A program made the translations under genes and the position numbers. Of a stretch of DNA of 64,000 nt, positions 32,976-43,012 are shown in pieces. Numbering within the stretch: the first letter of the stretch is position 1; every line of letters begins with the position of its first letter. The notes beneath the pieces were generated by a model. That model made no database searches. It had not been told where the DNA came from and saw nothing but the letters and a program-made list of their open reading frames with translations. The stretch covers positions 1,364,001 through 1,428,000 of the forward strand of contig JAULSN010000009.1 in the NCBI GenBank assembly GCA_033439765.1. Reading direction: 5' to 3'. The stretch comes from Lasiosphaeria ovina (Eukaryota > Ascomycota > Sordariomycetes > Sordariales > Lasiosphaeriaceae).

Positions 32976-33382
32976 CTAGTCCATAGCTCGGGAGATGGCG
33001 TTGCCCGACGGCGCAAAGGGGTCTGCGTAGCGCACGCGCGGCTGCAGGTGCGGCCTGGCTGTGTGCGTCGTCTTGTACGGCTCGTTGAAGCACGCCGCGC
33101 GAAGGGAGAGAATGTCCCTGTTTGAGGGGATAGTGTCAGTGTCTTGTTCATGTCATACGTGGCAGGTAAAATGGGGGCCTAAGGGCCAAGAGAGAGACTG
33201 AGAGAGGACAGCACGTACCAGTGTTGCGAGTGCCACGGGTCGTCGAGGTCTGGCGGGGTAAAAGTAGAGTCCGATTCCGCTTCTTGCAAGTAGTGGTGGT
33301 GACTGTGCTGGTGCTTTTGTTTGGAGAAGTGGTGGTGGTGGTGGTGGTTGGAAGGCTGCTGTTCTCCCACACCGCCGTCGCC
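32976..33382 (-). pseudogene. 5'-truncated two-exon gene, unknown family
   Basis: Two exons, with 33218 as the end of the first and 33117-32976 as the second, are joined by a 100-nt intron (donor GTACGT, acceptor AACAG) in phase. The joined frame reads FTPPDLDDPWHSQHW then DILSLRAACFNEPYK and ends RYADPFAPSGNAISRAMD at TAG 32976-32978. The first exon also has His and Gly/Asp runs (SNHHHHHHF). No ATG is present; the frame hits a TAA just upstream, near 33385. A foldback half-arm begins soon after, at 33440. The gene therefore seems to have lost its 5' end. I do not recognise the family. A C12 homopolymer at 32921-32935 follows the stop. Confidence 0.45.
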
Positions 33383-33439
33383 GTCGCCGTCTTAATATAG
33401 CGGCCGCGACCCGGACTCGCGCAGCCCACAATCTACCAA

Positions 33440-33597
33440 CGAAGGCCTCGACTACATCAAGTGTCTGAAAGACAGTATTTGGGTCGTCATTGGCAATCGT
33501 GTGCGGAAGAATGGTGGCCAGGTTGATGTGGAGGATTTGCCGTGGTGAATACCTTCATAGGCAGATTGTAGGCCCCACAGTGATCACAGGCCTAAGC
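33440..33597. repeat. Foldback half-arm
   Basis: This segment (TTTGGGTCGTCATTGGCAAT, GGAAGAATGGTGGCCAGGTT, AGATTGTAGGCCCCACAGTG) is about 80% identical to 32610-32740. It separates two truncated genes and supplies the last codons of the one at 33597-34025. Confidence 0.7.
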
Positions 33598-34025
33598 CGA
33601 TGATGCCGCTGGGAAGGGGAGATCAAGGCGGTCGGAATGGTTTGAGCGACAGGTGTCGGAGAGGGAGGCTGGACAACTGGCGCTGGTGTTGAGGTAGTGG
33701 ACACAGCAGGACTTTGAACGGGAGGCACGTAAGTAGCTGTCTCGGAGACAATAGGGACCGGGGGAGCACTCGAGGTCTTGGGGACATAAGGAGCGACGGG
33801 GGCGGGACTTAACGAGGCACCCTCGAAGAAGTTTCCAGGATGGCGCTGGGTGGTCGTGGTCGTGGTCGTGCTTGGGACCTGGGCCGCATGCACCTGCACA
33901 CAGGGCAGGATGGTTTCTGTAGTGCTCTCGTCAACGATCTCGGTCACAGTCTCGTAGACAGTCTCGGTCATCCATTCCGTCACCAAGTCACGCTTGTGCG
34001 GGTGTTGGAAGTGGGGATCGAAGGA
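33597..34025 (-). pseudogene. Ser/Thr/Pro-rich secreted wall-type protein, truncated at both ends
   Basis: The minus-strand frame begins HPHKRDLVTEWMTETVYETV, with a Lys-Arg pair resembling a Kex2 processing site. It then has a Thr run (STTTTTTT) and Pro/Ser/Thr-rich spacer sequence, as in fungal cell-wall or Asp f 4-like secreted proteins. The signal peptide and start codon are missing: an in-frame TAA lies just upstream, although a promoter-like TATA stretch (34090 region) and a UTR-like AACAATTCAACC remain. The C-terminal end runs into the foldback half-arm at 33597, so the last 20 or so residues are repeat-encoded. The function of the lost domain is unknown. Confidence 0.55.
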
Positions 34026-34204
34026 ATGGTTGAATTGTTATGTCGAAGGACGAAAGAAGTGTGAGATAAGGAGGGAGGAAAGCTCCCTATATTCAGACAA
34101 AATCCACACACGTCCAAGACTTCCACTCGCTCCAAAAACAAGCCCTACAGGCGCAGTTGGCCTCATTTTCCTTCGGTCATTGGAATCTACAGCCGAGGTA
34201 GTAG

Positions 34205-34565
34205 TACGTATCAATGATGGTGTAATTGTGGTGCGATTGTACGTGGTTGATTGATCTGAAGCTAGAATGCGTTTGGTTTCGTCTCAGGAATTAGTGTGCG
34301 CGGCCTGCCCTACATGTGAATAAGTGTCAATTGTGGTGTAATTAGGTGCGCCGGCGCGGCCTACCCTGCATCCTGTATGTGAAGAGTGTCAATTGTGGTG
34401 GTGCGACTGCACGTGGTTGATTGATCTGAAGTTAGAATGTTTAGCTTCGTCCTGTAAGAAGTGGTGGATTTGGCCTGCAGCCTGCGCGGCCTGCCCTGCA
34501 TGCGAATAGTGTCAACTTTAGTGCGCGACTGGACGTGGTTGATTGCCCTGCGTCATCTGCACGTG
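34205..34565. repeat. Degenerate tandem repeat, unit about 120-175 bp
   Basis: Blocks TCAATTGTGGTGCGACTGCA, ACGTGGTTGATTGATCTGAA and GCGCGGCCTGCCCTGCATG recur in the same order about three times. Copies start near 34207, 34385 and 34508, with differing indels. No coding content. Confidence 0.7.
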
Positions 34566-35130
34566 AAATCGGCTCGGGAGGCACCAACCAAAGTCAGTTG
34601 GTGGCTCCCGAGTTAGTCAAGCAGGAATTGCCGCCGCCAACCCGCGAGGCACGCGTGACATGACCTGCGTGTCTGGTAAGGAGCATGTCAGGAGCATGTA
34701 GGTAGGGTAGCAGCAGATGGGGAGTCCAAGCAAAACTTAAAGTGTGAGCGGGCACTGCTACCAATTCGATCGGAAAGGCAAAAGTGAGCGCCACCAGTGA
34801 GTGCGCGTGCTCTAGGTCGGAATAAGCTTTGGCCCGTGTTCCCCGCCGTCGGTCCGAGCACTGGACTGGCCAATGGAATCGCACACACCCCTGACCCCTG
34901 ATGCTTCAGTCTGGCGCCGCCTGGTGTCTGTATACAACGGCCTGTCTTCTAGATCGGGGGCACAGGTCAAGATAATATATGCCACGGCTGCTAGCCGGCG
35001 AGAATGAATTTGAGAAGGATGAACTTGACGGCGGCGCCGACGGTGGGATGAGCGTACTTGGAGAAAAGGTCGCTCAGGAAATGTGGGTGGATTATTGTGC
35101 GTATCTTGTTGCTCGCGGCGAAGTCTAGTA

Positions 35131-35230
35131 AAGTAGATAATTAGCGACAGGGTCTGAGGTTTGAAGGAAGAAAGCGGGCAAAGTAGATAATTAGCGAAAA
35201 GGTCCGAGGTTTGAAGGAAGAAAGCGGGCA
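35131..35230. repeat. 50-bp perfect-length tandem duplication
   Basis: Two head-to-tail 50-bp units (AAGTAGATAATTAGCGACAG... ending AAAGCGGGCA) differ at three positions. Just downstream, 35269-35301 carries a second small duplication around ATGACCTTTTTTGGC. Confidence 0.9.
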
Positions 35231-35749
35231 TGGCATGTTGTATGAAGGTGAAGGTAGGGAGGTTGTGATGACCTCTTTTGGCCGCCATGACCTTTTTTGG
35301 CTGCCTAGGTAGTCAGGGCAGGGCAGTCGAATTCGTTCAAATCGTTCAAAAATGCAGTAATCGCCAAATCGTTCAAATCCATCGAGTCCTCAAAAGCGGC
35401 CTTGGTGTTGACGATGCGGCTCGCTCTGCAGCTGCCCCACCACCAAAGAATTCCATACTTTGGCATCACAACAACACACCGAGCAACGCACCAAAATACA
35501 TGCAAGCATTTTCATTCGACTGCTTGATGGGTAATGAGTTGATTGCCGTCTTTTCACTAAGTTTGGATAATGTTTGGAAGATGTGCAAAGGTTCTAAGAA
35601 AAACCGACTTTTGAACCCCGCCCCCTGGCAAGCCTGCCTGGCTCGCCAAATACTGCCACATAATCCACACACGAAAATCCGTTTTTGGACGCAGAACTGA
35701 GCTCTCACCGCTTCAAGGCTGAGCGGGAGCTGAGTGACCTTCCGTGCTT

Positions 35750-36400
35750 CGTTCAGTTCGGCCTGCGAAGACGAGAACGTCTCCTACACTCCGGACGCGT
35801 TAAAGCAGCTTGGCCAAGAAGGTAAGCAAGACGGCACAGCTTGGTTCTATTATGCTCCGCTAACCATGGTATAGATCTGCAGAATCTCGCTCTTAATCTC
35901 CTTCTAGCGTTGCAAAGCATTCGAATATCTCGCCTGCTTCCCTCCAGAGGCAGTGGCAAGAATCTCCTCAGCGATCTGTCAAGGCTTAATTCCGCGGTTA
36001 ATTTCGACGACTTCAACCTTGATCGTATCGAGCCTCTGCTCAAGTCAGCTCTCGTCGTCGACCATGCTGACGATACGATCATCTGGTATCAAGTCTACAA
36101 CGCGGTCTTCGAACACAACCCCACCCCCCACCCCCGACCTATAGCATCTTACCTCCAACAGACAACCTCGCTGCATTCTACGAGCGCCCCTCACGAACTC
36201 CTCCGAGTACTAGCGAGATGTAGACCGTGCGAAAGAGAAGGACGTGCTGGCCTGGTTTGTCGACCTAATCCCGAAGCTGGAGGCATTCGCAGAAGGTCGT
36301 AATTCCGCCTCGACCTCTCGACGAAAGTTGTTGGCGCAACCGAAGACGCCCCTCCTAGCCTCCATAGGACTTTCCCCATACCCATGTCTTCTAATCCTAG
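35750..36400 (+). pseudogene. FunK1 fungal-type kinase, N-terminal relic
   Basis: The plus strand reads YTPDALKQLGQE, then a 53-nt intron (35822-35874; GTAAGC, branch GCTAAC, TATAG), then DLQNLALNLLLALQSIRISR and LLPSRGSGKNLLSDLSRLNS, DDFNLDRIEPLLKSAL and DDTIIWYQVY. After a frame change near 36110 and an apparent deletion it continues KDVLAWFVDLIPKLEAFAEG. This order is the N-terminal region of the large fungal FunK1 (Pkinase_fungal) family. The catalytic kinase domain is absent. A TAG interrupts the frame near 36210. The relic lies tail-to-tail, about 360 bp from the intact NLR. Confidence 0.75.
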
Positions 36401-36763
36401 TTTGAAGCCTGGAAACATCTAGAGAGGCCAGCACTGATGCTTGCTATCTTCACTTTGTTCTGGTCTCAATGAATGTGCTACGTGAATGAAGTCTCTTTTT
36501 TGGTGGAGGACAGCTGTCAAAAAGATATATATATCACTGTTAGCTCTGCAGCTATTAGTGGAATTTCACTTTTGGCCGTACGGCGCAGTGGTTAAGTTCT
36601 GCGACAACAGCTGATTGGTGTCAACGATCCTGTTGTGGTACCGTGACTGGAGCTTGTCAGCTACTTTTCATGGTTGACCCTAAAAATAACTTGCAGAATC
36701 AATATATATCACCGCAAAGTCTGTCTATCAGTCTATTCCCTAAACTAAGGTTCAAGAAAGAAG

Positions 36764-39606
36764 TTATTTACGTGATAACCACCACTTTGGATTCAGAAAT
36801 GACCAGGGGCCTTCCTTCGCCGCCTCCTGCTCTCGGTACTTGGCAGCCAAGTCTTCGAGCTGTAGGGTCTGGTCGTTTCCAAATAGCTTCAGTAAGATCT
36901 GCCGGGCAGTGAATGAAGGATTTGTTTTATCAAGTCGGGGCTGGAGATCTGCACCGTGCTGGCATAGCAGCGCACTCGCCTTGTACCATGACTTTTTCAT
37001 GGCCACGGTGGCTTCGCCGCTCATATCGCTCTCATAACACGACAACAGGAAAAGGGCCCACACAGTTCGGTCATCGTTAAGATGCACTTCTTGGTTGGGG
37101 TTCGCTTTCCTCTCCAGCAGCAAGCGGATCATGCTGATGGCTATCCTAGGGTCTTCCCGCTGGGAGTGGTACGGCATGCTGATGGCCGTTACCCGCCTTG
37201 GGCGGAGGGCATAATCCAGCAATGGCCGGCCAGCCTTCTTCTCCAGTAGTTCCAGGTTTGCCGAGAGTTTGGCCCGGACATATCTAGTTAAGCGGGCCTG
37301 GATGGTGAGGGCGAGGAAGTTGCAATTGCCTCCTTCGCGGTATTCCTCGTAGCCACGCGTCCTCGGCAAGTCTCTTGCATGTGTCCAGTGTTTATCGCCG
37401 GGCTTGCTGGCGTGTTTGCAGTTTACCCGGTCGAGTTCATCCAGTATGTCGGCGACGGGAGATGGTGCCGTATCAGGTTCCGTACTCCGCTTCTCGATTT
37501 CGTGCGCATAGTAAAGCAGCTCGTCCGTGAGACCGATGACCCTGTTGAGGGAGGACTTAAGACGGAAATTTTCCTTCGGCACGGACTTCAGCGCGAAGAG
37601 TGTCATTCTGCAGAGTGACACAAGGGGGTCGAAGTCTGGTCGTGGGGCAACCAGCTGCCGCAGCTTGGGGTAGTAGCTGTCTTGTAAGAAGTCTCGAACC
37701 GTTCGATGCAGAAAGTCAACGGGGTATCTGAGGAAGATCGGGTGCGAAGCATCACCGACGACTAGGAGGTCGCTGCACCTATTGTGGATCCGAGCCTTCC
37801 ATACCCTCTCGGTCTCCGAAAGCTCCTCTGCGTCAAGCGGTTGTATGGGCGCCTCCACAGCATAGTTGGGACTGTGCGTCTCCCGATCGAGCATTGAAAA
37901 CAGGAAAAGCGGGAGCGGCTGAACCTCTTGAAGCGTTATCAAGAAGATCTGAGCCATTTCCACACGATGGACATGCTTGATGCGCTCGATGATGTGGGAA
38001 AAGTATTCATCCAAATCTGGTGGGAACTGGCGGAGGATTTTCTTCAACGTATCGAGGCCCTCGTCGTGGTTGACGGCATGGACTAAATCGCGGGTGACGA
38101 GGTAAACCCACAGCCACACGCCTTTTGATTGTTGGGAAATCTCGGCGACGAGCTCCTCGCAGTCGGATTTCGGAAGATGCTTGAATTTGACATTCATTTG
38201 AAGCCCCACCCGAACATGCCTCTTCATATCTTCCTCGGTGAAGTTTTGGACGATAAGCGAGTTGTCGCTCTGCTGAAAGGGTTCGAACATCCTCCTAGGC
38301 CGGGTCGATACGCAAATCTTGATGTCCGCCACCTTGGAATCCGCAAAGTACGACAAGAAACTGAGAACGTCTTGTTCTTCGCCGTTATACTCATCAAGAC
38401 CATCAATGAAAAAGCAGTATTTGGTGGAGAGCCCGCTGTGCATCGCAAGGGATTCGAATGCTTTCTTGAGGTCGTCAAACTCCCATCTTTCGTGGTCCAG
38501 ACGATCGTCCGAGTAGACGTGCGGAACCAACTCGGGGGTCCGTCTCAGAATTTGGTAGAGCAGTGACTGAAAAAGCCCGATCTGAGACTTCTGCATGTCG
38601 AATCCTTGGTTCCAGAAGTAGAAGCTAGCGATGTGTAGCTGCGCAGGGCCAGCCCACTCGTTGAGAGCAGCAGCCGTTTGGTCGTGCTTGGCTGCGAACT
38701 TGATCAAGGTCGACTTGCCACTCCCTGCCTTCAACACGGCGAGGTTTTGTCAGAATTCTGGCATTGAATCGGAGTTGGGGATTTTCATCATACCTTACCG
38801 TTGATCCAGTATATGCCGTTCCCACTCTCCAGCCATGTGAGGAAGCTTGTCGTCGTTGGGTCGAAAAGCCAATCATTCGTGAACTTGTCGGCACTGGCTA
38901 TGTCGGACCATCGGCGTGGCAGCTCGTCGAAGTACAGGCTTTTTATCACTCGATATTGCTTCCGACAAATAGCACTTTCTCGGGCTAACGAGTCGAGATG
39001 ATCCTTCAAGGCGGCCAATTGCCCTTCTCGCGCCTGATCGCTTTTGACAAGCCGCAGGATATCCTTCTGGATGGAATCTAACTTGTAGTCGTGTTTGATA
39101 CCTAGGTCGTCCTGGGACTTGATGAGTGTAGAAAGCTTCGAGAGGGTGTCCGAAGTATTTTTCCTGTCCAAAAGCATTTGGACGTTGGTCCTGATGCGCT
39201 CGTCTAATCGCTGGATACGGTCTTGGAGATCGCCTATATCTTTTTCTCTCCTCATCTTCTGAAGAGCCAATCGCGTGCTCTGTATCGCCCGGAATCTGGT
39301 GTCGGGGTTGATCTTGAGCTTGTCAATCACGGTGCGAAGTTCTCCTTCCAATCTCTCGCACTCGGTCGCCATGGTCATGATGTGTTGTTCTGCCTCGGAC
39401 AGCGGCCCATCTTGAAGAGCCATCTGCTTCGCTTTGAGATTGGAGAAGTGAACATCTTGCAGGACAAGGTCGATCTCATACACTTGGGGGAGTGTATCAT
39501 GGATCGAGTCTCGAACCGACTTGGCAGCTGCGATGAGCTTGAGACTGAAGTCGACAAATGCGACGACGCTCGACGCAAGGCCGATAATCGCGAATGCCTC
39601 GGCCAT
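36764..39606 (-). CDS. NACHT-type NLR (STAND) receptor, 925 aa
   Basis: A fungal NOD-like receptor, probably in allorecognition or programmed cell death, cytosolic. Exons are 39606-38794 and 38728-36764, with a 65-nt intron (GTATGA/TTGAAG). The splice joins INGK to AGSGKST and completes the Walker A motif (residues about 270-278). Residues 1-150 form a hydrophobic then helical fungal N-terminal domain (AIIGLASSVVAFVDFSLKL), of the SesA/Helo-like NLR type. Walker B is FFIDGLDEY (377-385), with VSTRP at 411-415. The conserved post-NACHT segment VDFLHRTVRDF is at 608-618 (DUF7791 type). The C-terminus has only weak ankyrin-like units (MIRLLLERKANPN, LLCQHGADL). The start at 39606 was preferred over the longer frame (to 39768) because family members begin 'MAEAFAIIGLASS'. 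No breaks. It is divergent from the TrkH gene, with 464 bp between the starts. Confidence 0.9.
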
Positions 39607-40070
39607 ATTGGGTTGTGCCGCTGCTGAGACTTTCAAGAGATATCTGGGGATGGAGGGCGAGCATGATGGAGGAGAAAAGGATTGATCGGAATCCACCCAC
39701 TTTGGCCGCCTTATTTCAGCTCCCTTCCCCGCTTCCCGCGCTGCAGTGTAACCCACCTGTTGGTCCAAGACTAGCCTATCAATTTGGAAAGTGCGAGAGA
39801 CGTCGCTCCAGGTTCAACCAATTGGTCGCAGACACGTGGCCGGTCACTGCCATGCCTTCGATAAGTCCTCCCTTCGCCATTCGACGAGTCTCGGCTCGGC
39901 AACTTAGGTGGCTCCATGATAACCTACTATGACAGAATACCGCTCTGCCACGAGAAGTCCAATCAGTCATTCGCGCCGCTCCGGGATCAAGGCGAACGGC
40001 TCAAAGCAATCTGCATTTTGCGTTTCAGATTGAAGGGTCGCAGTTCGGAAAGGACACGATATCAGCTAAT
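39607..40070. promoter_or_regulatory. Shared divergent promoter region, NLR and TrkH genes
   Basis: A 464-bp gene-free interval separates the two start codons. I see no strong TATA box on either side. The sequence has several direct CGAG/CTCG motifs but nothing I can name. Shared control of the two genes is possible but is inference from geometry only. Confidence 0.4.
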
Positions 40071-42046
40071 ATGAGCTCATCTCATCCACGGTGCGTACAG
40101 ACGTTCCTAACTACTTGAGGTCTGTCCATGTCTCGTCAGTCACTAAACAGAAGACGGCAACAAGGCAGCAGGACATTGAAGGCAACGATCAAGTGAGACA
40201 ACTGAGTGGACGGAACTTAGACGACTCAACACCACTGTGGCAGCACGATAACCCGTTCCTCAGAGTCCCAGCTCGAGTCGTCCGCGCCGTTTCGCATGCA
40301 TGCAGAAAGTCAAAGTCGGTGTCGTCAAGATTGCTGTCACGGCTCAGTTTTTTGGCAGCCGACTATTTTTACTTTGTCATTGTCTGCTTGACAGCATCGA
40401 TCATCTTCTGGGCTATATCCACACCCACTAGGAGTATCAGCTACGCAGACAGCCTGTTCCTGGTTGTTTCGGCCATGACATCGACGGGCCTGAGAACAAT
40501 CAACCTCAGCCAGACAACGATCCCGCAGCAGGTGGTCCTCTTTTTGTTGATGATATTTGGCAGCCGGGTATGGGTTTCCATTTGCATTGTATATGGTCGT
40601 ATGCGCAGATTCCACAAACGCTTCGACGCACTTCTCCAGGAAGCAAGGGGCCGGAGAGATACTAGCCGATCACCAACACGTCGCCCCCCCAGAAGCCTCT
40701 TGGCCAGAACCGTTCTGGGTCGCATCAGAAGTAGCAACAAAAGTGGTCGCAACCGAAGTAACGGCAACAATGAGGACGGAACACCTTATCTAAGCTGGGA
40801 GCCGACGGTGGAGAGCTCCTTCACGTTGACTTCTGAACAGCGAGGGGAGCTGGGCGGTATCGAGTACCGTGCTTTGAAGCAGCTCTTCATTCTATTGTTG
40901 GTGTACGTCCTCCTTTGGCAGTTTCTCGGCTGCATCGCCTTGGCTTCTTGGATTCAAAACAACCTTCCACCCGAACAAGCGTCTCATTATGGGATTGTGC
41001 ACCACTGGTGGTTGGGCATTTTTAGCGGAGTATCAGCCTTCAACAATGTAGGCTTGTCTCTTGTTGATGCCAGCATGATTCCCTTCCAGCGCTCCTACTT
41101 CGTCATCATAACCACCGGTCTGCTCATTCAAGCTGGATATGTTGGGTTTCCAGTCCTCTTGAAAATTACTCTCTGGTCTCTGTCAAAGTTGGTGAAGAGA
41201 GGCACGAAGGCTTACGAGAACCTCCGATTCACCCTCGATCATCCTCAACGGGTTTATATCTACCTCTTTCGAAGCAGAAGGACCTGGTGGTGCCTGTTCT
41301 CGTTACTTATACTCAATGCGACGAATTGGGTCGGCTTCATACTCTTCAGCCTGGGCAATGATTCGGATGTCGAAAGCATTCCAACAGGTCCACGCGTCCT
41401 CGTGGCATTATTTCAAGCGTTCTGTAAGTGTCAGACCCACACACAATCTTTCTTATATGTCACGACAAAGCTAAGTTACCTGATTTACATGGAAGGTGTC
41501 CGTTTCGGTGGCTTTCACGTCGTCAAAATATCCAGCTTGCATATTGGCCTGCAGGTCCTCTACGCAGCGACCATGTTTGCCCTGGCCTACCCTATCGTAC
41601 GGATGGACAAAAGGCGAACGAATGTATATGAGGAAACTTCGATTGCTCATCACAGAGTCGACCCGGAAGGTGAAGGAGACAGCACCCTCAAGTATTTAGG
41701 CCAGGTTGCCCGATTTCAGTTGACCCGCAGGGGAATTTGGGCTTTGATACTGGCTGTTTTCGCCATCACCGCCATCGAGGCAGATCATTTTCGACAAGAT
41801 CCAGTCCAATATTCCACCTTCAAGATCATGTTCGAGACTGCCTCAGCCTACTGCGGTTCTGGTGTGAGTGTGGGTTGGCCCGATAAGGATTATTCATTCA
41901 GTGGCGGCTGGCATGACGCAAGTAAGGTCATCCTTTGCGTCGTCATGCTGCGTGGCAGGCATCGCGATCTACCAGACGCCATCGACCCAGCAGTTCTACT
42001 ACCAAGTGAAGCGCGAGGTGCTACCTCTTCCAATAGGAGGGAGTAG
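40071..42046 (+). CDS. TrkH-family potassium transporter
   Basis: Plasma-membrane K+ uptake carrier of the fungal Trk/HKT superfamily. Proposed exons are 40071-40090, 40165-41423 and 41496-42046 (609 aa). The second intron (41424-41495, 72 nt, GTAAGT/GAAG) is well supported, because it removes a non-conserved insert before VRFGGFHVV. The first intron (74 nt, GTGCGT/AAG) and the ATG at 40071 are less certain; the only open frame otherwise lacks an ATG. All four pore loops are intact: TSTGL (about 112-116), FNNVGLS (299-305), RFGGF (429-433) and CGSGVSVG (546-553). There are multiple membrane helices, and the C-terminal VMLRGRHRDLPDAID is typical. The cytosolic loop between pore loops 1 and 2 is short (about 80 residues, Arg/Ser-rich) compared with the several-hundred-residue loop of yeast Trk1. 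Confidence 0.88.
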
Positions 42047-42089
42047 GCTTTCTCCTCGACGAATATTCTTCATGTGGGACGCAGCAGGG

Positions 42090-42344
42090 TTACGGCCTTT
42101 TGTCCTCCACACGACACCACACTGATGACACGAGAATCACTGTTCCTGTAGCTGCAACTGCAGCCCTTGCGCCTCGAGAGGTCAAACCTGGGATACGGCA
42201 CGCAGAGATATCCACGCGGGCAGACAATGCTGTGCAAGGTCCGGTATAGGGAGCTGGAGCGGGAGCCGAATTTGGGTCTGAGGATAGGGCTGCCGAAGCG
42301 AAGGCCGTGAGGGCTGCAACCAAGAGAGTTTTGAATCCGGCCAT
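42090..42344 (-). CDS. Small secreted protein candidate, 84 aa
   Basis: The ATG at 42344 has a good context (CACAATGGCC). A TATATA element sits about 70 bp upstream (42413-42419), with a pyrimidine-rich leader between. The N-terminus MAGFKTLLVAALTAFASA is a classic signal peptide. The mature part is about 65 residues with three Cys (37, 49, 77), a Pro/Ala linker and no recognisable domain. It converges on the TrkH gene: the two stop codons are 44 bp apart, so their transcripts likely overlap. It could be a small effector-like or wall-associated protein. No homologue is recognised. Confidence 0.55.
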   Translation of the reverse strand: MAGFKTLLVAALTAFASAALSSDPNSAPAPAPYTGPCTALSARVDISACRIPGLTSRGARAAVAATGTVILVSSVWCRVEDKRP

Positions 42345-42479
42345 TGTGCTGGTTAAGCTAGTCTGGAAGAGGGTTGAGGGGTTATTAATCCCAAGATGGC
42401 AGACGGCAGCGGTCTATATACCAGTGATGATATGAGGGGTTTAGGTTAGGCTGGGGAGGAGGAGGCAGTAGTGGGATGC

Positions 42480-43012
42480 TAATTTGCAATATTGTATTGC
42501 AATGTACCAGCAACGCCAGGCGGCACATTGGACTTGATTATGTTCCACTGCTGACCTTGGCGGATCGGTAATAAACTGTGCGGGCCAGCTATGCCTCCCG
42601 CGATCGCTCGTGCCCCAATAGCTGCCGTACTCTCCCAGTTTGGGCTGTCTTGGCTGCTTGCAACGGATATTATTTTTAGTGTTTCTAAAGGGAAGCTCGT
42701 CGGGAGTGACGATATGCATAAACGATAGATGGAATCGTAACGTAGTTGTTGAGATATAGCTGCCCCTGGGTGCCCTGCACCCTCAGGGGGCTCCTCCCCC
42801 CTCCAGCCCCCCAGGGCTGGCTTACACGTTGTTGACCTGTGGTCAAAATAGAGGTGGCTGGCCCCACTTGGTGTGCCTCGCTCACAGGGGCTCCACACAT
42901 CTCCGCTCTCGTCACCCGAAGAAGATTCTACGCAGTGGACCCAAATCTTGGACTTTAACGATCGGGAGACAATTGGAATAGTTCCCGAATTTGGGCTGCT
43001 CCGGGAGGGCAT
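42480..43012. other. Gene-free segment with an uncertain ORF
   Basis: A minus-strand frame of 177 codons (43012-42479) is open but has poor codon character and repetitive Gly/Pro-rich stretches. It begins right at the MITE boundary. I do not support it as a gene. Confidence 0.35.

Noticed and set aside
36572..36640. tRNA-like A box (GGCGCAGTGGTTAAG)
   Set aside because: The A-box match is good, but there is no proper B box (GGTTCGAATCC type) at the right distance, and I cannot fold an acceptor or anticodon stem. It might be a worn SINE head, but the evidence is too thin.
42479..43012. 177-codon minus-strand ORF
   Set aside because: No family likeness and unconvincing codon use; it starts at the edge of the MITE and overlaps a palindrome.
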